DNA of 45,765 nucleotides from Aldersonia kunmingensis (GCF_001646865.1 NZ_LRRB01000103.1:1-45765), one strand, 5' to 3'. Shown: positions 25,314 through 33,538, numbered from the stretch's first letter. Program-made: numbers and translations. The notes: a model not told the origin generated them from the sequence alone.

Positions 25314-26483
25314 TCAGCCGTCCGTGCTCGAAAGGCGTTGCCGGAGAGTCGCCGCCTGGAGCGTGAGGTGGTTTCGCTCGGCAATGTTGTGCGCCTGCGC
25401 GGCGGCGTCCACGTAGAGCTCCGCGGCCGTTGCCGTGTCACCAGCCCGTTCATGCAGGTAGGCGGCAGATGCGGTGTAGCGCGGAAGTTTCGGGTCGAGT
25501 TGGGCGAGCGCGGCCAGCCCGGCGTGCGGGCCGTCGGCCTCACCGACCGCGACGGCACGGTTGAGCCGCACGATGGGGCTGTCGGTGATGGCGACCAACT
25601 CGTCGTACCACTCGACGATCTGCACCCAGTCGGTTTCGTCGGCGCTCTGCGCGTCGGCGTGCAGCGCGGCGATGGCGGCCTGTGCCTGGTACTCGCCGAG
25701 CCGGTCACGGGCCAGCGCCGCCTGGAGTATCGCGACACCCTCGGCGATCAGGTCGCGCCGCCACAGGTCTCGGTCCTGCTCGCCCAGCGGCACAAGGCTG
25801 CCGTCCGCGCGAGTGCGTGCCGGGCGCCGGGCGTGGTGGAGCAGGAACAGTGCGAGCAATCCCGCGACGTCCGGATCGTCTGTTGTCGAGGCCAATTGAC
25901 GGGCGAGGCGGATCGCTTCGGCGGCGAGATCGACGTCGCCGCTGTATCCCTCGTTGAACACCAGGTACAGCACCCGAAGCACGGTGCGCAGGTCACCGGG
26001 CCGGTCCAAGCGAACATCGCTCACGATCCGCTTGGCCCGGCTGATCCGTTGCGCCATAGTCGCTTCCGGCACCAGGTAGGCCTGTGCGATCTGGCGGGTG
26101 GTGAGCCCCCCGACTGCCCGTAGCGTCAGCGCCACGGCCGACGCAGGCGTGAGGCTGGGGTGCGCGCACAGGAAGTAGAGGTGCAGCGTTTCATCCACGG
26201 ACGCTGCCGGTCCCGGCTCGGGCTCCTCGAAAACGCGAACCTCGCGTTGCTGCCGCGCCGTGTCCGAGCGCGTGAGATCGATGAAGCGTCGCCACGCCAC
26301 GGTGATCAACCAGCCCTTGGGGTCGTCGGGAGGTTGGTTCGGCCACGTCTCGACGGCCCGGAGCAACGCTTCCTGAACCGCGTCCTCGGCGGTCGCGAAA
26401 TCGGCCCCGCGGTGAACGAGGGCGCCAAGGACGCTCGGGATCAGCGCCCTGATCTGCCCCTCGTCCACCGCACCGGCGGTCAT
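25314..26483 (-). CDS. ECF42-type RNA polymerase sigma factor with C-terminal extension
   Basis: 389 residues from ATG 26483; the frame is open upstream but that part overlaps the YCII gene. Sigma region 2 (AEDAVQEALLRAVETWP, then PKGWLITVAWRRFIDLTRSD) and region 4 (LTTRQIAQAYLVPEATMAQR) are followed by a long helical TPR-like C-terminal domain (LYLVFNEGYSG, then LNRAVAVGEADGP). This is the ECF42/DUF6596 type, known to lie beside DGPF/YCII proteins, as here. The start overlaps the YCII stop in an ATGA, so the two are coupled. No anti-sigma factor is seen; the C-terminal domain is thought to be the control element in this family. Confidence 0.9.
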   Translation of the reverse strand: MTAGAVDEGQIRALIPSVLGALVHRGADFATAEDAVQEALLRAVETWPNQPPDDPKGWLITVAWRRFIDLTRSDTARQQREVRVFEEPEPGPAASVDETLHLYFLCAHPSLTPASAVALTLRAVGGLTTRQIAQAYLVPEATMAQRISRAKRIVSDVRLDRPGDLRTVLRVLYLVFNEGYSGDVDLAAEAIRLARQLASTTDDPDVAGLLALFLLHHARRPARTRADGSLVPLGEQDRDLWRRDLIAEGVAILQAALARDRLGEYQAQAAIAALHADAQSADETDWVQIVEWYDELVAITDSPIVRLNRAVAVGEADGPHAGLAALAQLDPKLPRYTASAAYLHERAGDTATAAELYVDAAAQAHNIAERNHLTLQAATLRQRLSSTDG

Positions 26484-26890
26484 CACTCTGTGAAGGTGGG
26501 CGCACCGGTCATGAATGGCCGGAGTTCGAGCCATTCGTGGATCGGCTTGCCACCGGCGCCGGGCGCCGCGGACAGTTCGCCGGCCAATTCGACGGCACGG
26601 TCGTACGAGTCGACGTCGATGATCATCCAGCCCGCGATCAGGTCCTTGGTCTCGGCAAACGGGCCATCCGTGACCGCCGGCTTGCCCTCGCCGTCGTAGC
26701 GAACCCAGGCACCCGTCGGCTCGAGAGCCTGTTCGCTGACGAACTCTCCCGTGCCTTCCAGCTTGGTCGCGAAATCGCGCATGTACTGGATGTGCGCCTG
26801 GATTTCGGCAGGTGCCCACTGGTCCATCGGCGCGTTGTTCACCGAAGCCGGAGCGCCTCGGTAGTGCTTGAGGAGCAGGTACTTCGCCAT
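26483..26890 (-). CDS. YCII/DGPF-domain protein
   Basis: 135 residues. MAKYLLLKHYRG start and the diagnostic VTDGPFAETKDLIAGWMIID with the DGPF motif. Usual length for the family. It is the standard partner of ECF42 sigma factors; biochemical role not established. ATG 26890 has GGGAG upstream, and the four-base overlap with the sigma gene shows a two-gene operon. Confidence 0.92.
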   Translation of the reverse strand: MAKYLLLKHYRGAPASVNNAPMDQWAPAEIQAHIQYMRDFATKLEGTGEFVSEQALEPTGAWVRYDGEGKPAVTDGPFAETKDLIAGWMIIDVDSYDRAVELAGELSAAPGAGGKPIHEWLELRPFMTGAPTFTE

Positions 26891-27020
26891 GACATTCTCC
26901 CTTCGAGTTGCGACCCGTGTTGGTCGCGTACCCCTGGGACGGAGTCGTTGCGGCGTTCTCGACATCCGCTGGCGAAAGCTTTTCACGCCTCGGCGACTGG
27001 GGCTCTCAGGTCGCTTGGGT

Positions 27021-28226
27021 TCATCGGATCCTGACCGGCATCTGAGCCGGGCCGCGCACGCTCGAGGTGTGTCCCATCTTGATGTTGGCGTGGTCAACCT
27101 CCCAGTCGGGCCAGCGCTTCAAGACCTCCTCGAACGCCACCCGCGCCTCGAGCCGCGCCAACGCCGAGCCCAGGCAGAAGTGAATGCCCTGCCCGAAGCT
27201 GAGATGCCCCTCCTTACGGTGGATATCGAAGCGGTTGGGATCGGTGAAGCGTGTTTCGTCACGATTGGCCGATGCGTTGAGCAGCAACATGTATGACCCC
27301 TCGGTCACGGTGTGCCCATAGTGCTCGACATCGCGGGCGACATAGCGCGCCTGCACTGGTGATGGCGGCTCGAACCGCAGGGACTCCTCCACCGCGCCAG
27401 GGATCAGAGATGGATCGGCGACGAGTTCGTGCCGTTGATCGGGATGGTCGCCAAGCAATCGCCCCATAAATCCGATCAGCCGCGCAGTGGTTTCATTCCC
27501 GGCACCGGCGATCATCGCGGTGTAGGCAAGAACCTCGTTGCGGTCGAGCTTCCGAATCGTCCCGTCCTGCTCCTCCACCTCCGCGTTGAGGAGTTCGGTC
27601 ATCAGGTCGTCCGATGGATGCGTCGCCCGCCATTCGATGTACTCGGCGAACGCCGTTAGCGACTCCGCAAATATCTCCAGGCTGATGTCGGCGCTGCCCT
27701 CCTCTCGATGGCCCACGTCGATGCTTCTGTCGGTGATATCCCGGATGTGCTCCTGGCCTTCCTCGGGGATTCCGAGTAGGTAGCCGATCGTGCGCATCGG
27801 CATGATCGCGCCGAGGTCGCGGACGAAATCGAACTCGTCTGCATCGCGCAGGGGATCCAGTGCGCGCGAACAGAATCCACGCACCAGATCCTCGACGGCC
27901 AGCATTCGTCGCGGCGTGAACACCCGGGACAGTAGGCGCCGATGCAGATCGTGGATAGGCGGGTCCTCCCACAGCAGAATGCCGGGCGGCACCTCGAGGC
28001 CGCTGAACAACATGTCGGCTGTCGTGCCGCGCCCCGACCGGTACGTCTGCCAATCCGGCAGAGCCGGCGCGACGTCGTCATAGCGGCTCAGCGCATAGAA
28101 GTTGTACTTCTCGTTGTAATAGAGCGGAGCCTCCGCGCGCAACCGCTGCCAGGCGGGGTACGGATTGTCGTCGATATCGGTGTCATAGGGGTCGTAGTAC
28201 ACATCGACAACGGGATCGGTAGTCAT
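27021..28226 (-). CDS. cytochrome P450, copy 1
   Basis: 401 residues from ATG 28226; upstream in-frame residues (21 codons) overlap the preceding gene and are not P450-like. I-helix AGAGNETTARLIG, EESLRFEPP (ExxR), and heme loop SFGQGIHFCLGSA with axial Cys351. A soluble class I bacterial P450 that needs ferredoxin and reductase from elsewhere, as none is encoded nearby. It is last in an operon with a 45-aa membrane peptide and an AveC-like membrane protein. Close relative of the P450 at 30866 (shared EAPLYYNEK and FYALSR). Confidence 0.93.
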   Translation of the reverse strand: MTTDPVVDVYYDPYDTDIDDNPYPAWQRLRAEAPLYYNEKYNFYALSRYDDVAPALPDWQTYRSGRGTTADMLFSGLEVPPGILLWEDPPIHDLHRRLLSRVFTPRRMLAVEDLVRGFCSRALDPLRDADEFDFVRDLGAIMPMRTIGYLLGIPEEGQEHIRDITDRSIDVGHREEGSADISLEIFAESLTAFAEYIEWRATHPSDDLMTELLNAEVEEQDGTIRKLDRNEVLAYTAMIAGAGNETTARLIGFMGRLLGDHPDQRHELVADPSLIPGAVEESLRFEPPSPVQARYVARDVEHYGHTVTEGSYMLLLNASANRDETRFTDPNRFDIHRKEGHLSFGQGIHFCLGSALARLEARVAFEEVLKRWPDWEVDHANIKMGHTSSVRGPAQMPVRIR

Positions 28227-28266
28227 TTTCGGATCGGCCTTCCGATTAAAAGAGTTGCTGTACAAG

Positions 28267-29052
28267 CTATTTAGGCTGATTCGGCACATCCGGGAACAAC
28301 TGCTCCGTCGGCCCGGCGGTCACATATCCGCCCATCTTCGTCGCGAGGTGGGGAGCGAAAACTGCTCCGTACACGAGGTTTCCGATGATGATCACGGCAA
28401 AGACGGACACAACGCCCGACTGCATCTTCGTCGTCGACACGCGATCGGAAAACATCTCGATGACGTTCCGTCCCTGTTCGTCCGTACGGCCGAGGAGGTA
28501 GGTGAAGACCATCACGAGGATGCCCATCGCGATGGCGTCGTAGATCGGGTACTGGTGCTTGGTTCCCTCGAAGATGGCGAGACCGGGAAGCACATATCCG
28601 TAGTAGAAGACGCCGATCCGGGCGCCGAGGACCCCGTTGAACAGCAGCGCCCAACAGAATCCGACCATCCAGCCAACGGTCAGCAGGGCGATCGGCCGGC
28701 GCCATTGGAACCGCGCGCTCAGCCGGCGTCCGAGCGCGGAACCGACGACGGCGGGCAAGACGAAGTAGGCGATGTAACCGACCGGCACCGAGGACGGCAG
28801 CCCACCCCACGTCTTGTTCAGAGGCCACCACGACGGCATGCGGGGGATGGCGGTGGGGAACTGCGCGTACATCGCCCAGTCGTACGGCGCCTCGATCCAC
28901 GAGATGGAGACAGCCGCAATCGAGACGAGAAGCAGCGGGTGGATGCCGCGCCGGCGGATGCTCAGGTACACGCCGAAGCCGAGGAAGAGGATGCCGCCGA
29001 CGTAGGCAAAAGCAATGGCCCCGATGAGTACAGGGGTCAGTCCTTCACTCAT
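28267..29052 (-). CDS. multi-pass membrane protein, probably AveC-like (spirocyclase AveC family)
   Basis: 261 residues with about six membrane segments: near residues 8-32, 42-65, 90-112, 122-150, 165-188 and 215-238. Polar conserved-looking loops include ISWIEAPYDWAMYAQ, RMPSWWPLNKTWGG and VFYYGYVLPGLAIFEG. I recognise the pattern of actinobacterial proteins named spirocyclase AveC family, related to the avermectin spiroketal-forming protein, but I cannot confirm it without a search. ATG 29052 overlaps the stop of the upstream 45-aa gene; the P450 gene follows after 40 bases. It could be an enzyme on membrane-embedded lipophilic ketones or alcohols, working with the P450. Confidence 0.65.
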   Translation of the reverse strand: MSEGLTPVLIGAIAFAYVGGILFLGFGVYLSIRRRGIHPLLLVSIAAVSISWIEAPYDWAMYAQFPTAIPRMPSWWPLNKTWGGLPSSVPVGYIAYFVLPAVVGSALGRRLSARFQWRRPIALLTVGWMVGFCWALLFNGVLGARIGVFYYGYVLPGLAIFEGTKHQYPIYDAIAMGILVMVFTYLLGRTDEQGRNVIEMFSDRVSTTKMQSGVVSVFAVIIIGNLVYGAVFAPHLATKMGGYVTAGPTEQLFPDVPNQPK

Positions 29053-29186
29053 CCGTGGAGCTCTTCGCTGACTCGGGTGTCCTCGTTGCTCGCGCTACGA
29101 CGTGCCTCGGGATCGAAGTACAGCACCAACCCGAATATGAGGACTATCAGCCCGAACAGTGTCGAAAGCATGATGGCTTGGCCCAC
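29049..29186 (-). CDS. 45-aa single-span membrane peptide
   Basis: GTG 29186 is chosen because AAGGAGG lies 6 bases upstream; the longer frame up to 29276 would put the ribosome site inside the gene. Residues 4-24 (AIMLSTLFGLIVLIFGLVLYF) form one membrane helix, followed by a charged tail (DPEARRSASNEDTRVSEELHG). The ATGA overlap with the AveC-like gene shows tight coupling. Probably a small partner or chaperone of that membrane protein; no family recognised. Confidence 0.65.
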   Translation of the reverse strand: MGQAIMLSTLFGLIVLIFGLVLYFDPEARRSASNEDTRVSEELHG

Positions 29187-29220
29187 GACCAGCCTCCTTT
29201 CACGCGAAAAGCGGATGTTG

Positions 29221-29234
29221 ATAGTGCACACTAT
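29221..29234. promoter_or_regulatory. 14-bp palindrome, candidate TetR operator
   Basis: ATAGTG-CA-CACTAT, perfect 6-bp arms, in the 123-bp space between the divergent 45-aa peptide gene and the TetR gene at 29310. It overlaps possible -10 elements on both strands (TATTAT on plus, ATAATA/TAATAG on minus), so one bound repressor could shut both units. Confidence 0.55.
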
Positions 29235-29309
29235 TATGCGAGTCGGGTCAAGGCCGCTATCGTGGGATTTCGTCAACCGCCGAGTACGGCCCGTCGGAAG
29301 CGAGGAACC

Positions 29310-29972
29310 GTGCCCGGGGAGCGTTCTTCCAAGAAGCAGGGGACCGCCGAGGTCGCGGGCCGAACAGCTCGTCGAGCACCCGGGGAGGCGCGCAAACTTC
29401 TGCTCGACGCCGCTCGAAAATTATTTGCGCGCAAGGACTACCGGACTACAACCACGCGCGAGGTCGCCGAGGCCGCGGGTGTCACCGAATACCTGCTCTT
29501 CCGCCACTTCGGTTCGAAGGCAGGCCTGTTCCGGGAAGCGCTGGTTCTTCCGTTCACCGATTTCATCGACGAGTTCGGCAAGACCTGGCAGGCCGTCGTC
29601 CCCGAGGAAGCCGACGAGGAGACGCTGGCGCGACAGTTCGTCGGCCAGCTCTACGACATCCTCGTCGAGCATCAAGGCCTGCTGCTGACTCTCGTCGCCT
29701 CGGACGGGCTCAGCGACGAGGAGATGGAAGCGGCCGGGATCGCCGATGTCCGGCGGGCGATCGCCCTGCTCGGCCAGATCAGCACCGAGGGCGTCACCCT
29801 ACGCGGAATGCATTCGGGCACACCGGATCTTCCCGCCCACTCAACCGTCGCAATGATCGTCGGCATGGTTGCGCTGCGGTCGACTTTCTTTGGCGACAAG
29901 CCGCCGGCCCGGGACGCGATTGTCGACGAACTGGTGCAGGCAACCCTGCATGGGTTCCTGCACCGCCCGTGA
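29310..29972 (+). CDS. TetR/AcrR family transcriptional regulator
   Basis: 220 residues from GTG 29310 (GGAAGCGAGG upstream); the frame is open to 29055 but that part overlaps the divergent genes and the operator. Basic N-terminus, HTH at about residues 46-70 (TREVAEAAGVTEYLLFRHFG), then a helical ligand domain. Divergent from the peptide/AveC-like/P450 operon and probably its repressor through the palindrome at 29221. Convergent with the SDR gene, 12 bases apart. Confidence 0.85.
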   Translation: MPGERSSKKQGTAEVAGRTARRAPGEARKLLLDAARKLFARKDYRTTTTREVAEAAGVTEYLLFRHFGSKAGLFREALVLPFTDFIDEFGKTWQAVVPEEADEETLARQFVGQLYDILVEHQGLLLTLVASDGLSDEEMEAAGIADVRRAIALLGQISTEGVTLRGMHSGTPDLPAHSTVAMIVGMVALRSTFFGDKPPARDAIVDELVQATLHGFLHRP

Positions 29973-29984
29973 CATGCGGTGGGC

Positions 29985-30803
29985 CTACCGCTTGTTCAGC
30001 TGGCCCGCGTCCACCGGGACAACGGTGCCGGTGATGTAGCGTGCGTCGTCGGAGACCAGCCACGCGATCGCGTTCGAAACATCGATCGGTTCAACGAGAT
30101 CCACCGGCATGGCGTTGGACAGTGCACGCGCCAAATCCGGCGCGTGTTCCATGATGAGCTTCAGGTCTCCGTCGGCCGCCATTGGAGTCCGCACCGCCGT
30201 CGGGGCAACGCTGTTCACCCTGATGCTATGCGGGGCAAGGTAATTGGCCCAGGACCGCATCAGTCCGATGACGCCGTGCTTGGCGGCGGTGTAGCCAAGG
30301 AACCCAGCGGTCGGAATCCCGACACCGATCAGTCCGCCCGTGGAGCTGGTCAGCACGATGGATCCGCCCTGGCCCCGTTCCACCATCGAAGGGATAGCGA
30401 CGCGCCCGGTGTTCCACACGCCCGTGAGGTTGACGCTGAGCACCTCGTCCCATTCCTGCTCCTCGCTGACCCCCGAACCGCCGGCGCCGATACCGGCGTT
30501 GGCCAGGACGATGTCGACCGGACCCAACTCGGCAACGCCCTCTTCGAAGACTTTCCGTAGTTCCGCCACGTCACGAACATCGGCCTGGCGGGCAATGATG
30601 CGCCGATCGAGCTTTTCGACCTCCTTGACGGTCTGCTCGAGTTCCTCGGCAGTGCCCATCGGGTAGCGCACCGAGTCCAGCTGGGAGCAGATGTCGACCG
30701 CGATGATGTCGGCGCCTTCCTCCGCCAGCCGGATCGCGTGGCTGCGGCCCTGTCCACGGGCTGCCCCGGTGATGAAAGCGATTTTGCCGTCGAGTTTTCC
30801 CAC
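29985..30803 (-). CDS. mycofactocin-coupled SDR family oxidoreductase
   Basis: 272 residues from GTG 30803 (GAAGGAG just upstream). GAARGQGRSHA at residues 13-23, the family insertion with YPMGTAEELEQTVKEVE, DIVLANAGI, VNLTGVWNT, catalytic YTAAKHG and PTAVRTPM. These features mark the subgroup whose bound NAD is re-oxidised by the peptide redox cofactor mycofactocin rather than exchanging freely. It oxidises alcohols. It follows the P450 gene after 62 bases in a TetR-P450-SDR operon, so it probably oxidises the alcohol made by that P450. Mycofactocin biosynthesis genes are not in the window. Confidence 0.9.
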   Translation of the reverse strand: MGKLDGKIAFITGAARGQGRSHAIRLAEEGADIIAVDICSQLDSVRYPMGTAEELEQTVKEVEKLDRRIIARQADVRDVAELRKVFEEGVAELGPVDIVLANAGIGAGGSGVSEEQEWDEVLSVNLTGVWNTGRVAIPSMVERGQGGSIVLTSSTGGLIGVGIPTAGFLGYTAAKHGVIGLMRSWANYLAPHSIRVNSVAPTAVRTPMAADGDLKLIMEHAPDLARALSNAMPVDLVEPIDVSNAIAWLVSDDARYITGTVVPVDAGQLNKR

Positions 30804-30865
30804 TACTTCTCCTTCGAGTTCGAGCGAATCACGCTGCCGGATAGCGGAATACAGCGATCTGTCAG

Positions 30866-32113
30866 CTAGCCGACGATGATCGGTAGGTTTTGCCAGCCGC
30901 GGACCGTGGAGGTCGGCGACAATTCGAGTTGATCGCCGTCGACATCCCAGCGTGGGAAGCGCGCGAGGAATTCCTCCATCGCGACTCTGGCTTCGAGACG
31001 TGCCAGCGACGCGCCCAAGCAGAAGTGGATGCCGTGACCGAAGGTGCGCAGGTTGCTCATCTTGCGGTGGATATCGAAGCGGTCCGGGTCCTCCCAGCGA
31101 TCCTCGTCGCGGTTGCCCGATGCGACCATCAGCATCATCGCGCTGCCCGCGGGCACCGTGGTGCCGTGGACCTCGACATCGCGGGCGACGTAACGCGCAA
31201 TTGCATGCCCGGTCGGCTGGAACCGCAGTGCTTCCTCGATGGCCTTGGGGATGAGAGCCGGGTTCTCCACGAGTTCGGCACGCTGGTCGGGGAATTGCGC
31301 CAACAACGAACCGAGCCAACCGAGCAGTCGGGCAGTGGTCTCGTTGCCCGCGCCGGCCACGACTGAGATGTAGGTCAGGATCTCCGGTCGGGTGAGCGTC
31401 CGTGTCACGCCCTCGGTGTCGACGAATTCCGCGCGCAGCAAATCCGTCATCAGATCGTCGGACGGGTGGTCGGCGCGCCAATCGATGTACTGCGCGTATA
31501 GCTCCGCATGCGGAACTGCCGTGTCCCCCACCTTCATCTGCTCGCCGGGCTTGGTTCGCAGGAACGCATCGGTGTGGTCGCGAATTCCCTCCTGGTCGTC
31601 TTCCGGGATCCCGAGCAGCATCCCGATCACGCGCATCGGTACGTCGTTTGCGAATTCCGTCATGAAATCGAAGCGGTCCCGCCCGGCGAGCCGGTCCAGT
31701 GTGCGGATACACAGCTGCCGAACCTGCGGCTCGAGCGACATGATCCGTCGCGGGGTGAACACACTCTTGAGAAGCGCGCGGTGGTTGTCGTGGGCGGGCG
31801 GATCCTCCATCAGCAATGTGCCGGGCGGGATTTCGATGCCGGACTTGATGATTTCCAGGATTGGGCCGCGCGAGGACGAGTAGGTCTTCCAGTCGAGCAG
31901 CGCACGGTCGATGTCGTCGAACCTGCTCAACGCGTAGAAGTCGTGCTTCTCGTTGTAATAGAGCGGAGCCTCGGCGCGCAACCGCTTGTACACGGGATAG
32001 GGATCGCGGGCGATGTCTCTATCCCAGGGATCCCAGTAGACGGGCCCATCGTGATTCACGGGCGGAGCAGTTGCCGTCGCTGCGATAGGACGTTCGGCGT
32101 GTGTTTCGGTCAT
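30866..32113 (-). CDS. cytochrome P450, copy 2
   Basis: 415 residues. I-helix VAGAGNETTARLLGW, ExxR in EEALRFQPTG, heme loop TFGHGIHFCLGASLA with axial Cys365. N-terminal region shares EAPLYYNEK and FYALSR with copy 1, so both come from one subfamily and may hydroxylate related substrates. No redox partner is encoded beside it. ATG 32113 has GAGG upstream. It lies between a TetR gene (48 bases) and the mycofactocin-coupled SDR (62 bases), all on the minus strand. Confidence 0.93.
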   Translation of the reverse strand: MTETHAERPIAATATAPPVNHDGPVYWDPWDRDIARDPYPVYKRLRAEAPLYYNEKHDFYALSRFDDIDRALLDWKTYSSSRGPILEIIKSGIEIPPGTLLMEDPPAHDNHRALLKSVFTPRRIMSLEPQVRQLCIRTLDRLAGRDRFDFMTEFANDVPMRVIGMLLGIPEDDQEGIRDHTDAFLRTKPGEQMKVGDTAVPHAELYAQYIDWRADHPSDDLMTDLLRAEFVDTEGVTRTLTRPEILTYISVVAGAGNETTARLLGWLGSLLAQFPDQRAELVENPALIPKAIEEALRFQPTGHAIARYVARDVEVHGTTVPAGSAMMLMVASGNRDEDRWEDPDRFDIHRKMSNLRTFGHGIHFCLGASLARLEARVAMEEFLARFPRWDVDGDQLELSPTSTVRGWQNLPIIVG

Positions 32114-32161
32114 CGCTGCCTCGTTCTTCTTCTCGGGCTGATCTGCAAATCTGCGTCGCGG

Positions 32162-32773
32162 CTACATCTCTTGGTGAGTACGGGTGGCTTCGTAGCCGGA
32201 GGTCAGCCAGAACACGGTGCGATCGATGGCCGGCACGATGTCGGTGACCTCGATCTCCCCGGCCGTGAACCGCCCCATCAGCCCGTACACGAGGCTCTGG
32301 AGGATCGCGTCGATGTCCTGCACGAACTCGATATCGACGTCCACCAACGCCGCCATCGCAGCGGGGAAGACGGCTTCGAGGCCATGACTGACCAACATCT
32401 CTCCGCGGGTCGATGCGCGGACGCGGAAGTAAGCGGCGAGCAGCCTCGGATGGCGCTCCAACGGCTCGAAGATCGGACGCAGTACGCGCATGAGTGCGAC
32501 GTGCAGTGACTCGCCTGGTTGCGCAGCGTGCTCGGGCAACGAGGCGTAGGCGTTTTCGGCCATCCACCAGTTGATCGCGGCGAGGATCAGTTCGTCGCGA
32601 GTGCCGTACAACTTGTAGATCTTGCTTAGCGATACCCGAGCCCGCCTCGCCACCTCGCGCACCTGGATCGCGTCGTAATCCTCGGTCTCGAGCAGCTCGA
32701 CGACAGCCGCACGAATGCGCTGCTCGCCGTCGCCCAGGGCCGATTCCATAACGGCATCACGACTTACCGTCAT
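32162..32773 (-). CDS. TetR/AcrR family transcriptional regulator
   Basis: 203 residues from ATG 32773. A GTG six codons upstream is possible, but the strong GGAGGGAG sits inside that stretch, 8 bases before ATG 32773, which decides the start. HTH at about residues 37-60 (VREVARRARVSLSKIYKLYG), then a ligand-binding domain. First gene of the TetR-P450-SDR operon; an inverted repeat 46 bases upstream (32819-32833) suggests autoregulation. Confidence 0.87.
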   Translation of the reverse strand: MTVSRDAVMESALGDGEQRIRAAVVELLETEDYDAIQVREVARRARVSLSKIYKLYGTRDELILAAINWWMAENAYASLPEHAAQPGESLHVALMRVLRPIFEPLERHPRLLAAYFRVRASTRGEMLVSHGLEAVFPAAMAALVDVDIEFVQDIDAILQSLVYGLMGRFTAGEIEVTDIVPAIDRTVFWLTSGYEATRTHQEM

Positions 32774-32818
32774 TGGATCGACTCCCTCCACATCGGGGGC
32801 ATTCGAGCTGTCACCAGC

Positions 32819-32833
32819 GGTAATGAAGTTACC
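32819..32833. promoter_or_regulatory. inverted repeat, candidate operator of the TetR-P450-SDR operon
   Basis: GGTAA (32819-32823) and TTACC (32829-32833) with a 5-base spacer, 46 bases upstream of the TetR ATG on the minus strand, where a promoter is expected. The arms are short. Confidence 0.4.
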
Positions 32834-32875
32834 ACCGAGAGAGAGGCGTGTATAGGTATGCGGAAGTCGGGTTGT

Positions 32876-33538
32876 TCAGCGCTCGGCGGAGTGAGCGCGC
32901 GAGACGAACGCTCGGCACAGCCCGGTGGACTTGTCGCCTCGGTCATCCTCGAGCCCGCTGTTGGCGTCGACCGCGAACGGCCCGACCACCGATATCGCTT
33001 CGGCGACGTTGGCAGGCGTCAGCCCGCCGGCCAGGATGACCGGGCAATTCCGCTCAGCCAGCGCTTGCACGATTGCGGCGCTGACCGACCAGTCGTGCGT
33101 GAAGCCGGTGCCGCCGAGGCGGTCATCGGTGCGGGAGTCCAAATGGACGGCGCCGCAGCTGTCGGCGGCGGCGACCGCGCGATCAAGCGCTTCCGCGCCG
33201 GTCACGTGTACCGCCTTGATCACCTGTCGACCGCTCGCCGCGTTCACCACGGCCCTGACTGTCCCGAGGCTGACCTCGCCGTGAACCTGAATCGAGTCGG
33301 CGTTAACTTGATCGGCCAGTCGCAGAATCGCGACCGCGTCCTGAAGGTGCGTGACCAGGACGCGGGTGACGTACGGAGGAACTTGACGAGACAGGTTTCG
33401 GGCAGCTGCAGCATCCAGCCCGTCTTCGGTGAAATGCGTTGTGCCCGCGATGAACCCAACTGCGTCCGCACCCGCGGCCACTGCGATGGCGAGGTCGTCT
33501 TCCGATCGGATACCGCAGATCTTTACCCGTACGGTCAC
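32876..33538 (-). CDS. trpF: phosphoribosylanthranilate isomerase-like protein (TrpF fold)
   Basis: 220 residues, the usual TrpF length. VKICGIR with catalytic-type Cys8, HLDSRTDDR with acid Asp134, GGTGFTHDW and the phosphate-binding ILAGGLTPANV and VDANSGLEDDRGDKS. TrpF catalyses the Amadori step of tryptophan synthesis, and both catalytic residues are present. No other trp gene is nearby. Mycobacteria and Streptomyces use the bifunctional HisA-like PriA for this step, so a stand-alone copy could be a spare or have another substrate. The block VDANSGLE differs from the common VDVSSGVE. GTG 33538 lacks a good ribosome site. Confidence 0.8.
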   Translation of the reverse strand: MTVRVKICGIRSEDDLAIAVAAGADAVGFIAGTTHFTEDGLDAAAARNLSRQVPPYVTRVLVTHLQDAVAILRLADQVNADSIQVHGEVSLGTVRAVVNAASGRQVIKAVHVTGAEALDRAVAAADSCGAVHLDSRTDDRLGGTGFTHDWSVSAAIVQALAERNCPVILAGGLTPANVAEAISVVGPFAVDANSGLEDDRGDKSTGLCRAFVSRAHSAER

